NCBI GenBank assembly: GCA_003516765.1 | Contig: DPCD01000147.1 | Coordinates: 1-19,410 of the forward strand | Source: Clostridiales bacterium | GTDB lineage: Bacteria; Bacillota; Clostridia; Oscillospirales; Oscillospiraceae | DNA: 19,410 bases | Direction: 5' to 3' | Shown here: positions 13,096 to 19,410 of the stretch, piece by piece | How the letters are laid out: each line of letters starts with the position of its first letter | How positions within the stretch are numbered: the stretch's first letter is position 1 | Translations under genes and position numbers: made by a program | Notes under the pieces: generated by a model | The model's database searches: none | Told to the model about the DNA's origin: nothing | The model's input: the letters and a program-made list of their open reading frames with translations, nothing else

Positions 13096-14771
13096 ACGAT
13101 CAGCCCATCAAAAAGCAGACGTTTTTGCAGGGCACGGCGGTTCTCGCGATGGCAACGGTGCTGGTCAAGCTCATGGGCTTTTTATTCAAGGTCCCGCTCA
13201 ACAACATCATTGGCGAAGACGGCTTCGGCTACTTCAACACCGCCTATGACGTCTATAACGTCCTGCTCATGATTTCGACCACGGGTCTTCCCGTTGCCAT
13301 GAGCCGCATGATTTCGCAGGCGCAGACGCTCGGAAACCACGCGCAGATCAAGCGGATTTACCGGACGTCTTTGTACGTCTTTCTGACCATCGGCATGGTC
13401 GGCAGCCTCGGCATGCTGTTTTTCTGCCGCCAGCTGTCGGTCATGGTCACGACGAACGAAAACTCGTGGGCAGCAATTGCCGCGCTTGCGCCGTGCGTGC
13501 TGCTGATCTGCCTGGTCTCTGCCTACCGCGGCTTTTTCCAGGGGCAGAGCAACATGACCCCGACCTCCGTCAGCCAGATTTTTGAGGCGGTGACGCGCCT
13601 GGTCGTGGGACTCGGGCTTGCCTGGCTCGTGATGAAGCTCACGGGTGATGCTGCCGTGCGCGTGCAGGGCATCGTTCTTGCCTCCGGCGAGACGGCGCAG
13701 GACTACGGCGACATTACCCTTGCCGCCGGCGGCGCGATTCTGGGTGTGACGCTCGGAAGTCTCATTTCGGTTGTTTACCTGCACCACAAATTCCGCCAGT
13801 CGAACCAGATTCTCTCGCTCGGCGGCGGCACGGCGAAGTCGACCCGGAGCACGATGAAGGAGCTTCTTTCCATCGCAGTCCCGATTACGCTCGGCTCGGC
13901 AGGTCTGCAGATCATCAACCTGTTCGATACGATGATCTATATGCGGCGGCTTACGGGCGCGCTGCAGTGGACCGAAAAGATGGCGGACTCCGCCAAGGGC
14001 GTCTATAATTTCTGCCAGACGGTTTTCGCGCTTCCCTGCTCGTTCATTCCGACGATTACCATCGCAGTCATTCCGGCAATCACCGCATCGCTCACCAGAA
14101 AAGACCTTGCCGAGGCAAAGGCGACGTCGGAATCGTCCGTGCGGACAATGGCGCTCATTGCCATGCCGTGCGCGGCGGGACTTTTCGTAATGGCAGAGCC
14201 GGTCATCCGGCTGCTTTGCTCGACGTATACGGAGGATAAAATTCAGCTTGCCGCGACGATGCTCGCGATTCTGGGGCTGACAGTCATTTTCAATTCCCTC
14301 GTTCTGCTGCTCAACGCCATCATGCAGGCGCACGGGGATGTGGTCACGCCGGTCGTCAACATGCTCATCGGCGGCATCATCAAGATCATCGTGAACTATA
14401 TTCTCGTCGGGCAGCCGAATCTCAACATTGTCGGCGCGCCGATCGGCACGTTCATCTGCTACATCTCGATCACGGCGCTCGACCTGATTGCTATGAAGCG
14501 GCACATTTCCGCCCGTCCGGCAATTTTCAAAAACATCATAAGGCCCGGTCTTGCCTCTGCAATCATGGGCGCGGCAACATTCATGGTGTACCGCGTTCTG
14601 TCGAACGCGATCTCCTCGTGGAAGCTTGCGTGCCTTCTGAGCCTTGCGTTTGCAGTGGTTTTGTACGCGGTTCTGGTGGTCTTCCTGCGGTGTCTGACGT
14701 ATGAGGACTGCATGCTGCTGCCCAAGGGAGAAAAGATCGCGAAAATCCTGAGAATTCGCAAAAAAAACTAA
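13092..14771 (+). CDS. MurJ/SpoVB-like polysaccharide flippase (YabM type)
   Basis: This 559-residue MVF-family integral membrane protein is of the MOP superfamily, with about fourteen hydrophobic helices. Relatives move lipid-linked oligosaccharides, such as lipid II, across the membrane for cell wall or spore cortex synthesis. The start 'FLQGTAVLAMATVLVKLMGFLFKVPLNNIIGEDGFGYFNTAY' is the hallmark of SpoVB/YabM/YtgP proteins. Its place directly before mazG and the yabO-yabP-yabQ-divIC block matches the yabM position of Bacillus subtilis, so I call it YabM type; SpoVB or YtgP are sequence alternatives. The ATG overlaps the stop of the amidohydrolase gene (ATGA), and a GAGGAGG lies 11-17 nt upstream. 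Confidence 0.9.
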   Translation: MNDQPIKKQTFLQGTAVLAMATVLVKLMGFLFKVPLNNIIGEDGFGYFNTAYDVYNVLLMISTTGLPVAMSRMISQAQTLGNHAQIKRIYRTSLYVFLTIGMVGSLGMLFFCRQLSVMVTTNENSWAAIAALAPCVLLICLVSAYRGFFQGQSNMTPTSVSQIFEAVTRLVVGLGLAWLVMKLTGDAAVRVQGIVLASGETAQDYGDITLAAGGAILGVTLGSLISVVYLHHKFRQSNQILSLGGGTAKSTRSTMKELLSIAVPITLGSAGLQIINLFDTMIYMRRLTGALQWTEKMADSAKGVYNFCQTVFALPCSFIPTITIAVIPAITASLTRKDLAEAKATSESSVRTMALIAMPCAAGLFVMAEPVIRLLCSTYTEDKIQLAATMLAILGLTVIFNSLVLLLNAIMQAHGDVVTPVVNMLIGGIIKIIVNYILVGQPNLNIVGAPIGTFICYISITALDLIAMKRHISARPAIFKNIIRPGLASAIMGAATFMVYRVLSNAISSWKLACLLSLAFAVVLYAVLVVFLRCLTYEDCMLLPKGEKIAKILRIRKKN

Positions 14772-14798
14772 AAAAAGCCTTGCGAAAGAGGGCAAATT

Positions 14799-15617
14799 AT
14801 GATAAATTTTACTAGCAAAGACCGCTATGATTTTGCTGATCTTCAGCGTCTGGTCGAGGTACTGCGCGCACCGGGCGGCTGCCCGTGGGACGGCGCGCAG
14901 ACCCATCTTTCCATCCGGCGCAATTTCCTGGAGGAAGCATACGAAGCCTGCGAGGGCTTCGATCTGGACGACGCTTCGCGCATGCGCGAGGAACTCGGAG
15001 ATGTGCTGCTTCAGGTGCTGTTTCACACGGACATCGAGCGCGCCGCGGGTCGGTTCGACCTGAACGACGTGTGCGACGCCGAGTGCAAAAAGCTGATTTT
15101 CCGGCACCCCGCGCTTTTCGGCGGCGAGGCAAAAAGCTGGGACGAGGTCAAGCAGCAGGAAAAGGGGCAGACCACCGTCACCGAGACGCTCGACGGCGTG
15201 GCTCGTTCGCTTCCTGCGACCTGGCGCAGTGAGAAGATTCAGAAAAAAGCCGCGAAGTGCGGCTTTCGCTGGGAATCGGCGGAAGAGTGTCTGGACAAAC
15301 TAGACGAGGAGTCGGCGGAGCTTCGGCAGGCAATTTCCAACGGTGAAGACCCGGAGGAGGAGCTTGGCGATCTGCTGTTCGCCGCGGTCAATGCCGCAGC
15401 CTTTCTGCAAAAGGACCCGGAGCAGACGCTTCACCGGGCATGCGAAAAATTTATCCGCCGTTTCGGCGCAATGGAATCGGCCGCAAGGCAGGCTGGCCGC
15501 TCGCTGGACGAGCTGTCCCGCGAGGAGCTTCTTTCTCTCTGGTCCGCGCAGAAGACCGGTCTGACGGAAGGCGCTGTCAAAACTGAAACAACGATTGGAA
15601 AAGAGGAACTGTCATGA
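14799..15617 (+). CDS. mazG: Nucleoside triphosphate pyrophosphohydrolase MazG
   Basis: MazG hydrolyses (d)NTPs, including damaged ones, to the monophosphate and pyrophosphate; in E. coli it also modulates ppGpp-linked responses. The Mg-binding signature EExxE...ExxD is present as Glu45-Glu46-x2-Glu49 and Glu65-x2-Asp68, after 'GGCPWDGAQTH'. A second MazG-like copy with 'DEESAELRQAI...EEELGDLL' is seen at about residues 167-200, as in normal two-domain MazG of about 270 residues. The syntenic B. subtilis YabN carries an extra N-terminal methylase-like domain, which is missing here. A GAGGG ribosome site lies about 7 nt before the ATG. It overlaps hup by ATGA, so both are probably co-translated. 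Confidence 0.95.
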   Translation: MINFTSKDRYDFADLQRLVEVLRAPGGCPWDGAQTHLSIRRNFLEEAYEACEGFDLDDASRMREELGDVLLQVLFHTDIERAAGRFDLNDVCDAECKKLIFRHPALFGGEAKSWDEVKQQEKGQTTVTETLDGVARSLPATWRSEKIQKKAAKCGFRWESAEECLDKLDEESAELRQAISNGEDPEEELGDLLFAAVNAAAFLQKDPEQTLHRACEKFIRRFGAMESAARQAGRSLDELSREELLSLWSAQKTGLTEGAVKTETTIGKEELS

Positions 15618-15889
15618 ATAAAACCGAATTGATCGCAGAGGTCGCAAAAAAGTGCGGCATGAGCAAGAAGGACGCCGAGAAGGCTGTCAGCGCAACGTTT
15701 GATACCATCACCGAGGTTCTGTGTGCGGGCGACAAGGTCCAGCTGGTCGGCTTCGGCGGCTTCGAGACCAAAGCGCGCGAGGCGCGTATGGGTCGTAACC
15801 CCAAGACGAAAGAGCCCATCGAAATTCCCGCGACCACCGTTCCCGTCTTCAAGCCCGGCAAGGCGCTCAAGGACCAGATCAGCAAGTAA
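15614..15889 (+). CDS. hup: HU-family DNA-binding protein
   Basis: HU is a small dimeric nucleoid protein that bends and wraps DNA without strict sequence preference. The 91-residue length, the start 'MNKTELIAEVAKKCGMSKKDAEKAV', the core 'GDKVQLVGFGGFETKAREAR' and the arm 'GRNPKTKEPIEIPATTVPVFKPGKALK' match the family throughout, including the Pro in the DNA-intercalating arm. The ATG overlaps the mazG stop codon, with AGAGGAA upstream. A strong terminator follows 6 nt after the stop, closing the long operon that begins at recJ. In B. subtilis no hup lies between yabN and yabO, so this is a local insertion relative to that gene order. Confidence 0.97.
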   Translation: MNKTELIAEVAKKCGMSKKDAEKAVSATFDTITEVLCAGDKVQLVGFGGFETKAREARMGRNPKTKEPIEIPATTVPVFKPGKALKDQISK

Positions 15890-15895
15890 CACCCC

Positions 15896-15931
15896 ATCGG
15901 GAAGGCTGCGAAGCTTTCCCGATTTTCTTTT
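15896..15931 (+). terminator. Strong rho-independent terminator after hup
   Basis: ATCGGGAAGGCT (15896-15907) pairs over 12 bp (one G-U) with AGCTTTCCCGAT (15912-15923) around the stable GNRA loop GCGA, followed by TTTCTTTT. The next gene starts only 25 nt later, so rqcP needs read-through or a promoter inside hup. Confidence 0.93.
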
Positions 15932-15955
15932 GATGAATCACAGGAGATGCAAGCT

Positions 15956-16195
15956 ATGCGTTTGGATAAATATCTAAAGGTCTCGCGCCTGATCAAGCGC
16001 CGGACCGTAGCAAATGAAGCGTGCGACAACGCGCGCATTTCGGTCAACGGAAAGCCCGCAAAGGCGAGCTACGACGTCAAGGTCGGCGATCAGATCGAGA
16101 TTGCCTTCGGCGCACGAACGCTGCGCGTGGAGGTTCTTGCCGTTGCCGAGGCGGTGCGCAAGGACGACGCCTCCGCCATGTACAAGGAAATCTGA
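15956..16195 (+). CDS. rqcP: RqcP/YabO, S4-domain ribosome quality-control protein
   Basis: This 79-residue S4 RNA-binding protein (HslR/YabO family) works with RqcH on stalled 50S-peptidyl-tRNA complexes to add alanine tails to incomplete chains. The S4 fold is recognised by 'MRLDKYLKVSRLIKRRTVANEACDNARISVNG' followed by 'KASYDVKVGDQIEIAFG'. The ATG at 15956 is preferred because AGGAG (15942-15946) is 9 nt upstream; the in-frame ATG at 15947 touches the ribosome site. It opens the yabO-yabP-yabQ-divIC-yabR block conserved across spore formers. RqcH is not in this window. Expression may rely on read-through of the terminator before it. Confidence 0.94.
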   Translation: MRLDKYLKVSRLIKRRTVANEACDNARISVNGKPAKASYDVKVGDQIEIAFGARTLRVEVLAVAEAVRKDDASAMYKEI

Positions 16196-16196
16196 G

Positions 16197-16227
16197 TCAT
16201 ACTTCCCGCGTCCTCGCCGTATACTTG
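16197..16227 (+). promoter_or_regulatory. Possible sigma-E-like promoter before yabP
   Basis: TCATACT (16197-16203) could act as a -35 element and TATACTTG (16220-16227), carrying an ATAC core, as a -10 element, about 16 bp apart. In B. subtilis yabP is expressed under mother-cell sigma-E, so such a site is expected here. The match is partial. Confidence 0.3.
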
Positions 16228-16256
16228 ATTATCCGGCAAGCGGAGGAGGATGCGAC

Positions 16257-16538
16257 ATGACACCGACACAGCCCAATGCGCTCGAAGCGCCGCACCAGCT
16301 GCAGCTCGACAGCCGCGCGCGGCTTCATATGACGGGGGTCATCGAAGTGGAAAGCTTCGATGAAAGCACCATCGTTCTGACCACCACGCGCGGAACGCTG
16401 ATCGTCCGGGGCGAGGGGCTGCATCTGCAGCTGCTGCGGTTGGACGGCGGCGAGGTGCTGGTCGACGGAACGGTCGACGCGCTTACCTATGAGGACAGCC
16501 AGCCGGCAGGCAGCTTTCTGGCGCGGCTGTTCGGCTGA
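16257..16538 (+). CDS. yabP: Sporulation protein YabP
   Basis: This 93-residue protein of the YabP/YqfC family is a mother-cell sporulation protein in Bacillus; its molecular role is not well defined. The family pattern is visible in 'HQLQLDSRARLHMTGVIEVESFDESTIVLTT', followed by 'GTLIVRGEGLHLQLLRLDGGEVLVDGTVDALTYED', a small all-beta fold. GGAGGAGG (16242-16249) lies 7 nt before the ATG at 16257. The longer open frame to 16014 overlaps rqcP and is spurious. It is followed directly by yabQ (TGATG overlap), the usual partner. Its presence is good evidence that the organism is, or descends from, a spore former. Confidence 0.93.
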   Translation: MTPTQPNALEAPHQLQLDSRARLHMTGVIEVESFDESTIVLTTTRGTLIVRGEGLHLQLLRLDGGEVLVDGTVDALTYEDSQPAGSFLARLFG

Positions 16539-17224
16539 TGGAGCTGCCGGTCTTCTTTCAGGCAGAGCAGGCAGCGCTCGCGGCATTGCTGGGGGTTCTG
16601 CTTGCGGCGCTGTATGATCTGCTGCGCGCGCTGCGAAGGGTCCTGCCCGGCGCTGCGGGCTTTGCGGACGGGCTGTTTGCGCTTGTCTTTTTCCTGTCGA
16701 TGCTCGCTTTTGCGCTCTATCCGGGACAGGGCGTGTTCCGCCTTGGCTTCTTTTTGGAGATCGCGCTGGGCGCGGCAGCATATTTTCTGACGCTCAGCCG
16801 CCTGCTGCTGCAAATTTTTGAGGGCATCCTGCGCGCCATTCGGCAGATTTTGCATACGCTCCTGCAGCCGGTGCGGTTTGGTGCAAAAAAATTTTCAGTT
16901 TTTTTGAAAAACCTCTTTGCAAGATGCAAAAAATGGGGTACAATTATCGGTAAGATACCCGGAGACCGGACGGATTCTGAAAGGGGTCAGGCAAAGCATG
17001 AAACTCGTCAAGTCTTCCCTTCTGGTGAAGCTGGTTATCCTGATTCTGGTCGTGTACGCGACGGTGACGCTCGTGTCTCTGCGCAAGCAGATCACCGAGA
17101 AAAACGAGCAGGAGGCAATTCTCAACAGCTCCATCGCCGCGACGCAGCAGGAAAACAACCGGATTCAGGACTCCATCGACGCGCTGGGCACCGACGCGGG
17201 CGTCGAGGCAGTCGCGCGCGATAA
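16538..17224 (+). CDS. yabQ: Spore cortex biosynthesis protein YabQ, with an anomalous C-terminus
   Basis: YabQ is a polytopic membrane protein of the outer forespore membrane, needed for cortex assembly in Bacillus. Residues 1-115 show the family pattern: 'FFQAEQAALAALLGVLLAALYDLLRALRR' followed by hydrophobic helices near 45-62 and 66-90. After about residue 138 the open frame leaves family-like sequence and continues for some 90 Arg/Gly/Ala/Gln-rich residues, entirely over the promoter and coding region of divIC (227-nt overlap with divIC). That tail looks like a read-through of another gene's shadow frame. A7 (16885-16891) and T7 (16899-16905) runs lie just before the change. A -1 shift there would end the protein at TAA 16951-16953, giving about 138 residues. 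The frame may be damaged, slip, or contain a sequence error. Confidence 0.85.
   Translation: MELPVFFQAEQAALAALLGVLLAALYDLLRALRRVLPGAAGFADGLFALVFFLSMLAFALYPGQGVFRLGFFLEIALGAAAYFLTLSRLLLQIFEGILRAIRQILHTLLQPVRFGAKKFSVFLKNLFARCKKWGTIIGKIPGDRTDSERGQAKHETRQVFPSGEAGYPDSGRVRDGDARVSAQADHREKRAGGNSQQLHRRDAAGKQPDSGLHRRAGHRRGRRGSRAR
16885..16905 (+). other. Two tandem slippery homopolymers near the end of yabQ
   Basis: In the yabQ frame A AAA AAA (16885-16891) and T TTT TTG (16900-16906) both fit the X XXY YYZ pattern for -1 slippage. Either shift leads to the same TAA at 16951, before divIC. Confidence 0.4.
16917..16944 (+). promoter_or_regulatory. Candidate vegetative promoter for divIC
   Basis: TTGCAA (16917-16922) and TACAAT (16939-16944) are 16 bp apart, inside the 3' part of the yabQ frame. 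It would let the division gene be expressed during growth, independently of the sporulation genes upstream. Confidence 0.5.
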
Positions 17225-17276
17225 GCTCGGCATGGTCGACGAGGGCGATATCGTCTTCTATGACGTGGGCGAATGA
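16998..17276 (+). CDS. divIC: Septum formation initiator DivIC/FtsB
   Basis: This 92-residue bitopic cell-division protein joins FtsL and DivIB/FtsQ in the divisome. The topology is a short basic cytoplasmic start, one transmembrane helix (about residues 9-27), and an extracytoplasmic coiled coil (about 28-65: 'LRKQITEKNEQEAILNSSI...QENNRIQDSI'). The conserved C-terminal region 'VEAVARDKLGMVDEGDIVFYDV' is typical, including the ARDKLGMV motif. The ATG at 16998 follows AAAGGGG at a long 11-nt spacing; the upstream in-frame ATG at 16917 is rejected because it precedes the likely promoter. Position between yabQ and yabR matches B. subtilis divIC. Its first three quarters are overlapped by the anomalous yabQ frame. 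Confidence 0.93.
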   Translation: MKLVKSSLLVKLVILILVVYATVTLVSLRKQITEKNEQEAILNSSIAATQQENNRIQDSIDALGTDAGVEAVARDKLGMVDEGDIVFYDVGE

Positions 17277-17344
17277 CGGCAGACCATTCAGACGCGGCGT
17301 TTATGCGTCTTGAATAGAATAAAATGGGAGAACAGAACAAACAT

Positions 17345-17809
17345 ATGGATCTTACAGTTGGAGCAGTTGTGGAAGGCAAGGTCAAGAGTCTGAGCAAGTT
17401 CGGCGCGTTCATCACGCTGCCGGATGGTTCCACCGGCATGGTACACATCTCGGAAATCGCCCACGCCTACGTCAATGACATTCGCGACCACCTGACCGAG
17501 GGGCAGGACGTGAAGGTCATGATCATCAGCCGGGAAAATGGAAAAACCAATCTTTCCATCAAGCGTACCCTTCCGCCGCCCGCAAAGCCGCAGTCCTCGC
17601 GTTCGCAAAATCGCAGCTACGGTTCTGCGCCGAGGTCCAACGCCTCCAACGACCGGTCCGCTGCGCCGCACAATAACGCAAGCGCGCCCGCGCAGCCGCA
17701 GCAGAAATCGTTTGACGATATGCTCAAGCAGTTTATGACAGAGTCGAGCAGCAAGATGTCTTCCATCAAGCAGTACTCCGAGCATAAGACGAAAACCAGA
17801 AGAAGATAA
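17345..17809 (+). CDS. yabR: S1-domain RNA-binding protein (YabR type)
   Basis: The product has one N-terminal S1 domain (residues 1-70: 'VGAVVEGKVKSLSKFGAFITL', 'GMVHISEIAHAYVNDI', 'GQDVKVMIISREN'), followed by a low-complexity Ser/Asn/Gln/Pro/Arg-rich linker and a short basic C-terminal helix ('FDDMLKQFMTESSSKM...KTKTRRR'). The design matches YabR and general stress protein 13-like proteins that bind RNA or ribosomes. The start is uncertain. ATG 17345 (154 aa) agrees with where homologues begin but has only a distant GGGAG, 14 nt away. ATG 17324 (161 aa) has no ribosome site at all. An AGACGC/GCGTCT hairpin (17290-17310) lies upstream. Position after divIC matches yabR of B. subtilis. Confidence 0.9.
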   Translation: MDLTVGAVVEGKVKSLSKFGAFITLPDGSTGMVHISEIAHAYVNDIRDHLTEGQDVKVMIISRENGKTNLSIKRTLPPPAKPQSSRSQNRSYGSAPRSNASNDRSAAPHNNASAPAQPQQKSFDDMLKQFMTESSSKMSSIKQYSEHKTKTRRR

Positions 17810-17816
17810 CAAAAAC

Positions 17817-17847
17817 CGCCCTTTTCGTTTGAAGAGGGCGATTTTTT
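17817..17847 (+). terminator. Rho-independent terminator after the S1 protein gene
   Basis: CGCCCTTTTC (17817-17826) pairs with GAAGAGGGCG (17831-17840) with one G-U pair, around GTTT, followed by ATTTTTT. The T-run directly abuts the ribosome site (AAGGAG) of the next gene. Confidence 0.92.
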
Positions 17848-17859
17848 AAGGAGAAATGT

Positions 17860-18558
17860 ATGAATATTCTGATTACCGGCGGCAGCCGGGGCATTGGCGC
17901 GGCAGCAGTGCGGCTGTTTCGCGCGCGGGGCGATTCGGTCTGGTTTCTCTATGAGAAGCGCCACGAGCAGGCGCAGGCGCTCTCCCGGGAAACCGGCGCG
18001 GCAGCAATCTGCTGCGATGTGGCAAATGCGGAGCAGGTGCAGGCGGCATTTTCGCAGCTTCCGGCGCTCGACGCGCTGATCTGCAACGCAGGCATTGCGC
18101 ACTACGGGCTGATTTCGGACATTACGCCAGACGAGTGGCGGCGGATTTTTGCGGTGAACGTGGACGGAATTTTCCACTGCGTGCGCGCGGCGCTGCCAGG
18201 GATGCTGCAAAAGCAGGCGGGTGCGATTGTGACGGTGTCTTCCATGTGGGGACAGGTTGGTGCGTCGTGCGAGGCAGCGTATTCGGCGACGAAGGGCGCG
18301 GTGCTGGCGCTGTCGAAAGCGCTGGCGCAAGAGCTTGGTCCGAGCCACATCCGCGTGAACGCGATCTGCCCGGGCGTGATTCAGACGGACATGTGCGCGA
18401 ACGTCGCGCCGGAGGTTCTGGAGTCGCTTCGCGAGCAGACGCCGATCGAGCGGCTGGGAACGCCGGAGGATATTGCGCAGGCAATGGCGTTTTTGGTCGA
18501 CGCGCCGTTCATAACCGGGCAGGTTTTGGGGGTAAACGGCGGATTTGTGATCACGTAG
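17860..18558 (+). CDS. Short-chain dehydrogenase/reductase (FabG-like)
   Basis: This 232-residue classical SDR is a cytosolic NAD(P)-dependent oxidoreductase. The cofactor motif TGGSRGIG is at residues 6-13, Asn76-Ala77-Gly78 stabilises the fold, and the catalytic tetrad is Asn100, Ser128, Tyr141 and Lys145 (YSATK). 'PGVIQTDM' and the C-terminal 'GQVLGVNGGF' are typical of 3-oxoacyl-ACP reductase-like members, so a role in fatty-acid elongation or another ketone reduction is possible; substrate is unknown. The ATG at 17860 is 6 nt after AAGGAG. The preceding terminator ends 12 nt before the start and no promoter fits between, so expression probably depends on read-through or an internal promoter. 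No clear terminator follows. Confidence 0.92.
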   Translation: MNILITGGSRGIGAAAVRLFRARGDSVWFLYEKRHEQAQALSRETGAAAICCDVANAEQVQAAFSQLPALDALICNAGIAHYGLISDITPDEWRRIFAVNVDGIFHCVRAALPGMLQKQAGAIVTVSSMWGQVGASCEAAYSATKGAVLALSKALAQELGPSHIRVNAICPGVIQTDMCANVAPEVLESLREQTPIERLGTPEDIAQAMAFLVDAPFITGQVLGVNGGFVIT

Positions 18559-18639
18559 CATACTTTCGTGCAACAAAGGTGCATGTTCCTCCTATGGGTA
18601 GAAGGGGCTTTCCCCGAACTACTTTTAGGAGGAATTTTT

Positions 18640-19410
18640 ATGACAAGAACACAAAAGCTCGGACTTTGCACGTGGCTGCCGGAGGACCCGGTGAGCCTGG
18701 CGGAAATGAACGACAATTTTTCCCGGTTGGACGCCAACGGCGGAAGATCGCTTCTGCTCGCGGAAGCGGGGCTTCTTTCGCTCGGCGGAGCGATGGCGGC
18801 GCTGGCGCATCAGGGCGGGCACGCGGTGTACGCAGAGCGCGTACAGGTCGACGCGTTTCAGGACGCGGAGCAGATCGCGGCGAACAGCGGCGTATATCAG
18901 CGCGGCAACAAGCAGCTCGAGCTTCTGACCACGGGTCTCGAGGGCGGCGACGTGTATTACAACGCCAACATCAGCAAGCCCAACGACTACTGCCACACGA
19001 GCAATCTGAACCGCACGCACACGACCACGCAGGAATGGGTCAAACTGTTCGACTTCTATCCGGACGCGTTCGGTCAGCTCACCCACCTGAAATTTCAGAC
19101 GGCAAGCACGGCGGTGATCAAGCTGCGCATTCTCGATTCGGAATCCGGCGCGGTTATTATGGAGACGGACGCGGTTTCCGGCAGCAAGAGCAACTACCCG
19201 GAATTTTCGGTCGACTGCTGCCTGAGCCCCAATCACCGCTATGCGATGTACCTCTGGGTCGAGTCGCGCACCACAACGTCCGTGGAATTGAAGACGCTGA
19301 CCTTCACCGTCACGCCGCTCGTCTACACCACCGCCGCCGTCACCATGTCGCCCCTGACGCTCCCGGCGGGCGCGGCGCGGCTCGAGCTGCTGGTCCACGA
19401 CGCGGGCGCG
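18640..19410 (+). CDS. Phage tail-fibre-like or structural protein, truncated by window end
   Basis: An open frame of 257 codons begins at ATG 18640, preceded by a strong AGGAGG (18627-18632) 7 nt away, and runs off the window without a stop. The first 35 residues ('KLGLCTWLPEDPVSLAEMND', then NFSRLDA) resemble the N-terminal pattern of phage tail-fibre and tail-appendage proteins (LGL-x(n)-D-x(n)-N-x-N-F-x-x-x-D). The rest is Thr/Ser/Gly-rich with alternating beta strands, without signal peptide or transmembrane helix, suggesting a jelly-roll-like structural protein. The 81-nt leader after the SDR gene has a GGGG/CCCC hairpin (18604-18615) and no clear sigma-A promoter. It could belong to a prophage, a tail-like particle or a spore-surface protein; function is not established. 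Confidence 0.7.
   Translation, partial: MTRTQKLGLCTWLPEDPVSLAEMNDNFSRLDANGGRSLLLAEAGLLSLGGAMAALAHQGGHAVYAERVQVDAFQDAEQIAANSGVYQRGNKQLELLTTGLEGGDVYYNANISKPNDYCHTSNLNRTHTTTQEWVKLFDFYPDAFGQLTHLKFQTASTAVIKLRILDSESGAVIMETDAVSGSKSNYPEFSVDCCLSPNHRYAMYLWVESRTTTSVELKTLTFTVTPLVYTTAAVTMSPLTLPAGAARLELLVHDAGA

Noticed and set aside
13182..15107. 641-codon minus-strand open frame over yabM and mazG
   Set aside because: A long antisense frame is common in high-G+C coding DNA; its product is Arg/His/Asp-rich without any fold, and both sense genes have full family motifs.
18559..18600. Sigma-G/K-like promoter before the tail-fibre-like gene (GCATA...GCATG)
   Set aside because: The -10 match is poor and the spacing is 19 bp; not supportable.
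1..19410. CRISPR arrays, insertion sequences or transposase genes
   Set aside because: No regularly spaced repeats and no transposase-like frame were found on either strand.

Overview
The window is a high-G+C stretch of a Gram-positive, spore-forming Clostridia chromosome. A gut Oscillospiraceae/Ruminococcaceae-type organism is my best guess. The reasons are gene order (recJ-rel-dtd-MBL-hemZ, then a yabM-mazG-hup-yabO-yabP-yabQ-divIC-yabR block as in Bacillus/Clostridium), sporulation genes yabP and yabQ, strong AGGAGG ribosome sites and sigma-A type promoters. The genus cannot be fixed from this sequence alone.

Left part (1-4,800): an EamA drug/metabolite transporter, a small membrane protein ending in a zinc ribbon, a 370-bp convergent intergenic region holding a compact two-promoter RNA element with a 26-residue ORF, a leftward MATE exporter, a tRNA-Ser(CGA) with its promoter and an unusually extended terminator hairpin, and a leftward membrane-anchored metallophosphatase.

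Central operon (4,751-15,931): a promoter with an extended -10 precedes recJ (TTG start), bifunctional rel, dtd, an MBL-fold hydrolase, hemZ, an MtaD-like amidohydrolase, a MurJ/SpoVB-like flippase (YabM type), mazG and hup. Several junctions are ATGA overlaps and the run ends at a classic terminator with a GCGA tetraloop. The operon mixes DNA repair, stringent response, tRNA proofreading, haem synthesis, nucleotide clean-up and envelope functions.

Right part (15,956-19,410): rqcP (yabO), yabP, yabQ, divIC/ftsB and an S1-domain protein (YabR type), a terminator, then a FabG-like SDR and a 3'-truncated gene whose N-terminus resembles phage tail-fibre proteins. The yabQ frame runs 227 nt into divIC. 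A -1 shift at either of two homopolymer runs would instead end it before divIC.

The most interesting item is the 1,503-1,794 element. Two facing sigma-A-like promoters, one with both hexamers at consensus, flank an imperfect long inverted repeat around a 26-aa ORF with a perfect Shine-Dalgarno and an AT-flanked bidirectional terminator hairpin. This is the architecture expected of a type I toxin-antitoxin or another dual-RNA regulator. I do not recognise it as a named family.
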